Assembly: GCA_934256695.1 (NCBI GenBank)
Contig: CAKQPE010000096.1
Location: 1-7,605, forward strand
Source of the DNA: an uncultured Eubacteriales bacterium
GTDB lineage: Bacteria > Bacillota > Clostridia > Lachnospirales > Anaerotignaceae
Direction of reading: 5' to 3'
DNA: 7,605 nt
A program made the position numbers and the translations under genes. Below the pieces are notes generated by a model. The model was not told the DNA's origin. It saw only the letters and a list, made by a program, of their open reading frames with translations, and did no database searches. Of this stretch, positions 5,355 through 7,605 are shown piece after piece; position 1 is the stretch's first letter, and the number at the start of each line of letters is the position of its first letter.

Positions 5355-6722
5355 TTGGCACTTAAAAAAGACCTTACAAAGGGAAATCTTAACAAACAGA
5401 TATTTCTGTTTGCACTGCCTATAGTTGCGTCTAATCTTTTTCAGGCACTTTACAATGCGGTTGATATGTATTTTGTGGGGAAATATATGGGTACAGCGGC
5501 AACGGCGGCGGTTTCCGTAGGCGGTCCGGTTATGAACATACTTTTGATGGCGGTAAGCGGTATGGCTCTTGGCGTTACAATACTGCTGGGAAGCCTTACG
5601 GGAATAAACGATACGGAAAGAATAAAGAAAACAGCAAATACCGCAATAAGCATATTTATAAGTGCGGCAGTTATTATTACGCTTTTGGGAATTTTATTTT
5701 CACCATTTATTTTGAAAATTATATATACACCTCCTGAGGCTTTTCCTCTTGCTGTTACATACCTCAGAATAGTTTTTGCCGGAATGGTCTTTACATTAGG
5801 GTATAATCTTGTGTGTGCAATTCAAAGAGGGTTTGGAGACTCAAAAAGCTCTATGTATTTTGTTATGGCGGCAACGGCAACAAATGTGGTTCTTGATTAT
5901 TTGCTGATAGCTAAATTTAATATGGGTGTTTCTGGTGCGGCTTTGGCAACAATAGCCAGTCAGGCACTTTCTTTTATTCTGAGCATAGTTTATTTCAGAA
6001 GCAAGAAACACATTGTTACTTTTAATCCTAAGGAATTTTGCTTTGATAAGGAGATAGCAAAGGATATTATAAGAATCGGTCTTCCCAGTGCGTTACAGCA
6101 GGGAACGGTAAATGTGGCATATCTTGTTTTAAACGGAATTGTAAACAGCTACGGTATACTTGCCAGTGCTGCATACGGAATATGCGTTAAGTTGGATAGT
6201 TTTGCGGTACTTCCTTGTTCTGCCGTAAATGATGCGGTAGCGGCCGTTACAAGCCAAAATCTGGGAGCGGGGCAGAAAGAAAGAGCTTTGAAGGGAATTT
6301 CCGCAGGACGAAAAATGCTTATTCCGTTTAATATTGTTCTTATGGCGGTAATGCTTTTTGGCGGCGGATATTTGGTGGCAATATTCAATTCAGATCCGCA
6401 GGTAATAGAAATGGCTCACAGATATATTAAAATTTCCTGTTTTATGTATGTTTTCTATGCAATTTATTATCCGCTTATGGGATTTATAAAAGGAACGGGA
6501 AATGCCATGTTTACTTTAAAGAATACCATAGCGGCACAGCTTGTAATAAGAGTTCCTATAGCATATTTTTTTGCAAAAGTCCTTAATTTCGGCTTTTACG
6601 GTGTGGCTGCGGCGTGGATAATAGCACCGATATTTTCGAATACTGTATATACTATATATCTTAAAAGCGGAAAATGGTATGAAAGACTTAAAAATAATCA
6701 AAAAAACGGTCATTCTATATAA
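5355..6722 (+). CDS. MATE-family multidrug/toxin efflux transporter
   Basis: A 455-residue integral membrane protein with about 12 hydrophobic segments in two pseudo-repeated halves, the usual MATE length and layout. Such proteins export cationic drugs or metabolites in exchange for Na+ or H+. Family marks are P22, N33 and D37 in helix 1 (LPIVASNLFQALYNAVDMYFVG region), FVGKYMGTAATAAVSVG (40-56), RGFGDSKSS (158-166) and, in the second half, SQNLGAGQKERA (300-311) and GFIKGTGNA (376-384). The start is TTG at 5355, because GGGGAG (5341-5346) lies 8 nt upstream and the nearby ATG 5347 is out of frame. It has its own promoter and no clear terminator, so read-through into ridA is possible. It uses more GCG/GCC alanine codons than ridA. 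The substrate cannot be told. Confidence 0.95.
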   Translation: MALKKDLTKGNLNKQIFLFALPIVASNLFQALYNAVDMYFVGKYMGTAATAAVSVGGPVMNILLMAVSGMALGVTILLGSLTGINDTERIKKTANTAISIFISAAVIITLLGILFSPFILKIIYTPPEAFPLAVTYLRIVFAGMVFTLGYNLVCAIQRGFGDSKSSMYFVMAATATNVVLDYLLIAKFNMGVSGAALATIASQALSFILSIVYFRSKKHIVTFNPKEFCFDKEIAKDIIRIGLPSALQQGTVNVAYLVLNGIVNSYGILASAAYGICVKLDSFAVLPCSAVNDAVAAVTSQNLGAGQKERALKGISAGRKMLIPFNIVLMAVMLFGGGYLVAIFNSDPQVIEMAHRYIKISCFMYVFYAIYYPLMGFIKGTGNAMFTLKNTIAAQLVIRVPIAYFFAKVLNFGFYGVAAAWIIAPIFSNTVYTIYLKSGKWYERLKNNQKNGHSI

Positions 6723-6802
6723 ATATGGAATTTTATATGGCCTGACTGTACAAGTTAAAGTTTTAAATCAAATTTTTTTAGTGAAATATATATAAAGAGA
6801 TA

Positions 6803-6831
6803 TTGACTAATGGGATTTTTGGTTATAAAAT
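6803..6831 (+). promoter_or_regulatory. predicted promoter of ridA
   Basis: TTGACT (6803-6808; 5 of 6 consensus bases) and TAAAAT (6826-6831; 5 of 6) are 17 bp apart. An alternative -10 box, TATAAA at 6824, has a 15-bp spacer. Transcription would start near 6838, about 55 nt before the ridA ATG, so ridA does not depend on the transporter transcript. Confidence 0.6.
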
Positions 6832-6892
6832 AAATCTATAGGTATAACTTATTAATTAATATTTTTACTTAAAGATTAGAGAGGTGCTAAAA

Positions 6893-7273
6893 ATGTTAAA
6901 ATTTACATCAACAGACAAAGCTCCAGCAGCTATCGGTCCTTATTCACAGGCTGTTGCAGCAAATGGTTTCCTTTTTGCTTCAGGTCAGGTTGCTCTTACA
7001 CCTGGCACAGGTGAAATTGCAGGCAAAACAATAGAGGAACAGACAGAAAGAGTATGCCAGAATATCAAAGCTATTCTTGAAGCTAACGGTATCGGTTTTG
7101 AAAATGTTGTTAAAACAACATGTTTCCTTGCTGATATTGCTGATTTTGCAACTTTCAATGAAATTTACGGAAAATATTTCGTAAGCAAACCTGCTCGTTC
7201 ATGTGTAGCTGTTAAGGATCTTCCTAAAAAACTTCTTTGCGAAGTTGAAATTATCGCAGTATTAGACAAATAA
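6893..7273 (+). CDS. ridA: RidA family enamine/imine deaminase
   Basis: A 126-residue, full-length RidA (YjgF/YER057c/UK114) protein. These cytoplasmic trimers hydrolyse the reactive enamines 2-aminoacrylate and 2-aminocrotonate, released by PLP lyases and dehydratases, to 2-oxo acids. Active-site residues are present: Y17 in IGPYSQA (14-20), S30 in FASGQV, R102 in PARSCVAV (100-107) and E117 in LCEVEIIAV. This places it with the catalytic RidA subgroup rather than the Rid1-7 groups lacking the arginine. ATG 6893 is chosen because GAGAGGTG (6879-6886) lies 6 nt upstream; the in-frame GTG 6884 is part of that site. Codon use (GCT, GGT, GTT, AAA) is that of a well-expressed gene. The lyase at 3979-5193 is a natural source of its substrate, although the MATE gene lies between. 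A terminator follows 49 nt after the stop. Confidence 0.97.
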   Translation: MLKFTSTDKAPAAIGPYSQAVAANGFLFASGQVALTPGTGEIAGKTIEEQTERVCQNIKAILEANGIGFENVVKTTCFLADIADFATFNEIYGKYFVSKPARSCVAVKDLPKKLLCEVEIIAVLDK

Positions 7274-7275
7274 TT

Positions 7276-7294
7276 TAAACCGAAAACAGGTTTA
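7276..7294 (+). other. short hairpin after the ridA stop
   Basis: TAAACC (7276-7281) and GGTTTA (7289-7294) pair perfectly around a 7-nt loop. No U-tract follows, so it is not the terminator. It may protect the mRNA end or be incidental. Confidence 0.35.
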
Positions 7295-7321
7295 GCTTAT
7301 TTTGACAGAAGAATAAATATT

Positions 7322-7357
7322 AAAAACACTCCGAAATTTATTTTGGGGTGTTTTTTT
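7322..7357 (+). terminator. rho-independent terminator of ridA
   Basis: The stem CACTCCGAAA (7327-7336) pairs with TTTTGGGGTG (7341-7350), with two G-T pairs. A/T pairs extend it at the base, the loop is TTTA, and a T7 run follows (7351-7357). It falls just inside the segment bracketed by the 13-bp direct repeat. Confidence 0.9.
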
Positions 7358-7360
7358 GTC

Positions 7361-7460
7361 CCATAGTCCGTCACTGCGTGACAAATTCCCAACCGATGAG
7401 AAAGCTAAAAGCCATTCCGTCAAACCTTCGGTTTGCCATCTTCCCTTTCAGGGATGACTT
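7361..7460. repeat. probable dispersed intergenic repeat with small dyads
   Basis: This stretch is richer in G+C than the surrounding intergenic DNA. It holds GTCAC-TGC-GTGAC (7370-7382), CAAACC-TTC-GGTTTG (7421-7435) and TCCC-TTTCA-GGGA (7442-7454). From memory it resembles a family of non-coding repeats found between genes in many clostridial genomes; no search was run. An open frame 7396-7482 (28 codons, ATG to TAA) has no ribosome site and is probably not translated. Confidence 0.45.
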
Positions 7461-7486
7461 TAAACCAATAATTTTTATTTAATGAA

Positions 7487-7561
7487 AATCCCATGACATA
7501 GGTCATGGGATTGAAGGTGTCGACAAAATCGACACCTAAGTCGAAATCAGGATTTCGACTT
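7487..7561. repeat. three tandem perfect hairpins
   Basis: Hairpin one is AATCCCATGAC (7487-7497), loop ATAG, GTCATGGGATT (7502-7512). Hairpin two is AGGTGTCGA (7515-7523), loop CAAAA, TCGACACCT (7529-7537). Hairpin three is AAGTCGAAAT (7538-7547), loop CAGG, ATTTCGACTT (7552-7561), with no gap from hairpin two. None is followed by a T-run, so they are not ordinary terminators. The motif GTCGA/TCGAC appears four times across hairpins two and three, which allows alternative pairings. Function unknown. The last 44 bases of the window (7562-7605) show nothing else that I recognise. Confidence 0.75.
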
Positions 7562-7605
7562 GTTCAAACAGAAGAATAAACAGACAGGTTCCATGGGCTT
7601 AAAAG

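Larger units (their letters stand above)
7305..7580. repeat. 13-bp direct repeat bracketing a hairpin-rich intergenic segment
   Basis: ACAGAAGAATAAA occurs at 7305-7317 and again at 7568-7580. Between the copies lie 250 bases with a terminator, three smaller dyads and three perfect hairpins, but no recognisable gene. The arrangement would fit a small inserted element with duplicated flanks, or a recombination scar. The repeat is A-rich, so coincidence is not excluded. Confidence 0.4.

Noticed and set aside
6884..6892. GTG start that would add three residues to RidA
   Set aside because: The GTG is part of the GAGAGGTG ribosome site of the ATG at 6893, and RidA proteins normally begin at the shorter position.
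7535..7593. Short minus-strand frame starting at ATG 7593 near the window end
   Set aside because: About 19 codons with no ribosome site, and it runs into hairpin three; not supportable as a gene.

Overview
The window looks like chromosomal DNA of a low-GC, anaerobic Firmicute, probably a clostridial or Lachnospiraceae-like gut bacterium. The signs are A/T-rich intergenic DNA, AGA/ATA-rich codon use, AAGGGGG-type ribosome binding sites, strong sigma-A style promoters, U-tract terminators, tRNA genes without an encoded CCA, and a decayed small XRE regulator of a type common in clostridia. The species cannot be named from the sequence.

Layout. Positions 4-509 hold the end of a tRNA operon: Lys(TTT), Leu(AAG), Gly(GCC), Gln(TTG), Gln(CTG) and Phe(GAA), closed by a strong terminator at 514-541. 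Next, on the + strand, is an IlvD/Edd-family dehydratase (694-2406). It is followed by a nested inverted repeat that can act as a two-way terminator, and by the remains of a small HTH regulator gene on the - strand (2576-2786). A LysR-type regulator (2920-3813), a methionine gamma-lyase-like PLP enzyme (3979-5193), a MATE efflux transporter (5355-6722, TTG start) and ridA (6893-7273) follow, all on the + strand. Each of these has its own recognisable promoter, so they appear to be separate transcription units. The last 250 bases are non-coding and rich in hairpins.

How the genes may work together. The clearest link is chemical. A Cys/Met-metabolism PLP lyase releases 2-aminocrotonate or 2-aminoacrylate, and RidA hydrolyses these to 2-oxo acids. 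An IlvD/Edd dehydratase also makes 2-oxo acids. The LysR gene lies directly upstream of the lyase and could control it or the dehydratase. These links are inference; no operon ties the genes together.

I see no defence system, CRISPR array or complete mobile element. The points most worth a second look are the broken XRE gene, the atypical active-site motifs of the dehydratase, the two altered specificity positions in the lyase, the rare tRNA-Leu(AAG), and the three back-to-back hairpins at 7487-7561 inside a 250-bp segment bracketed by a 13-bp direct repeat.
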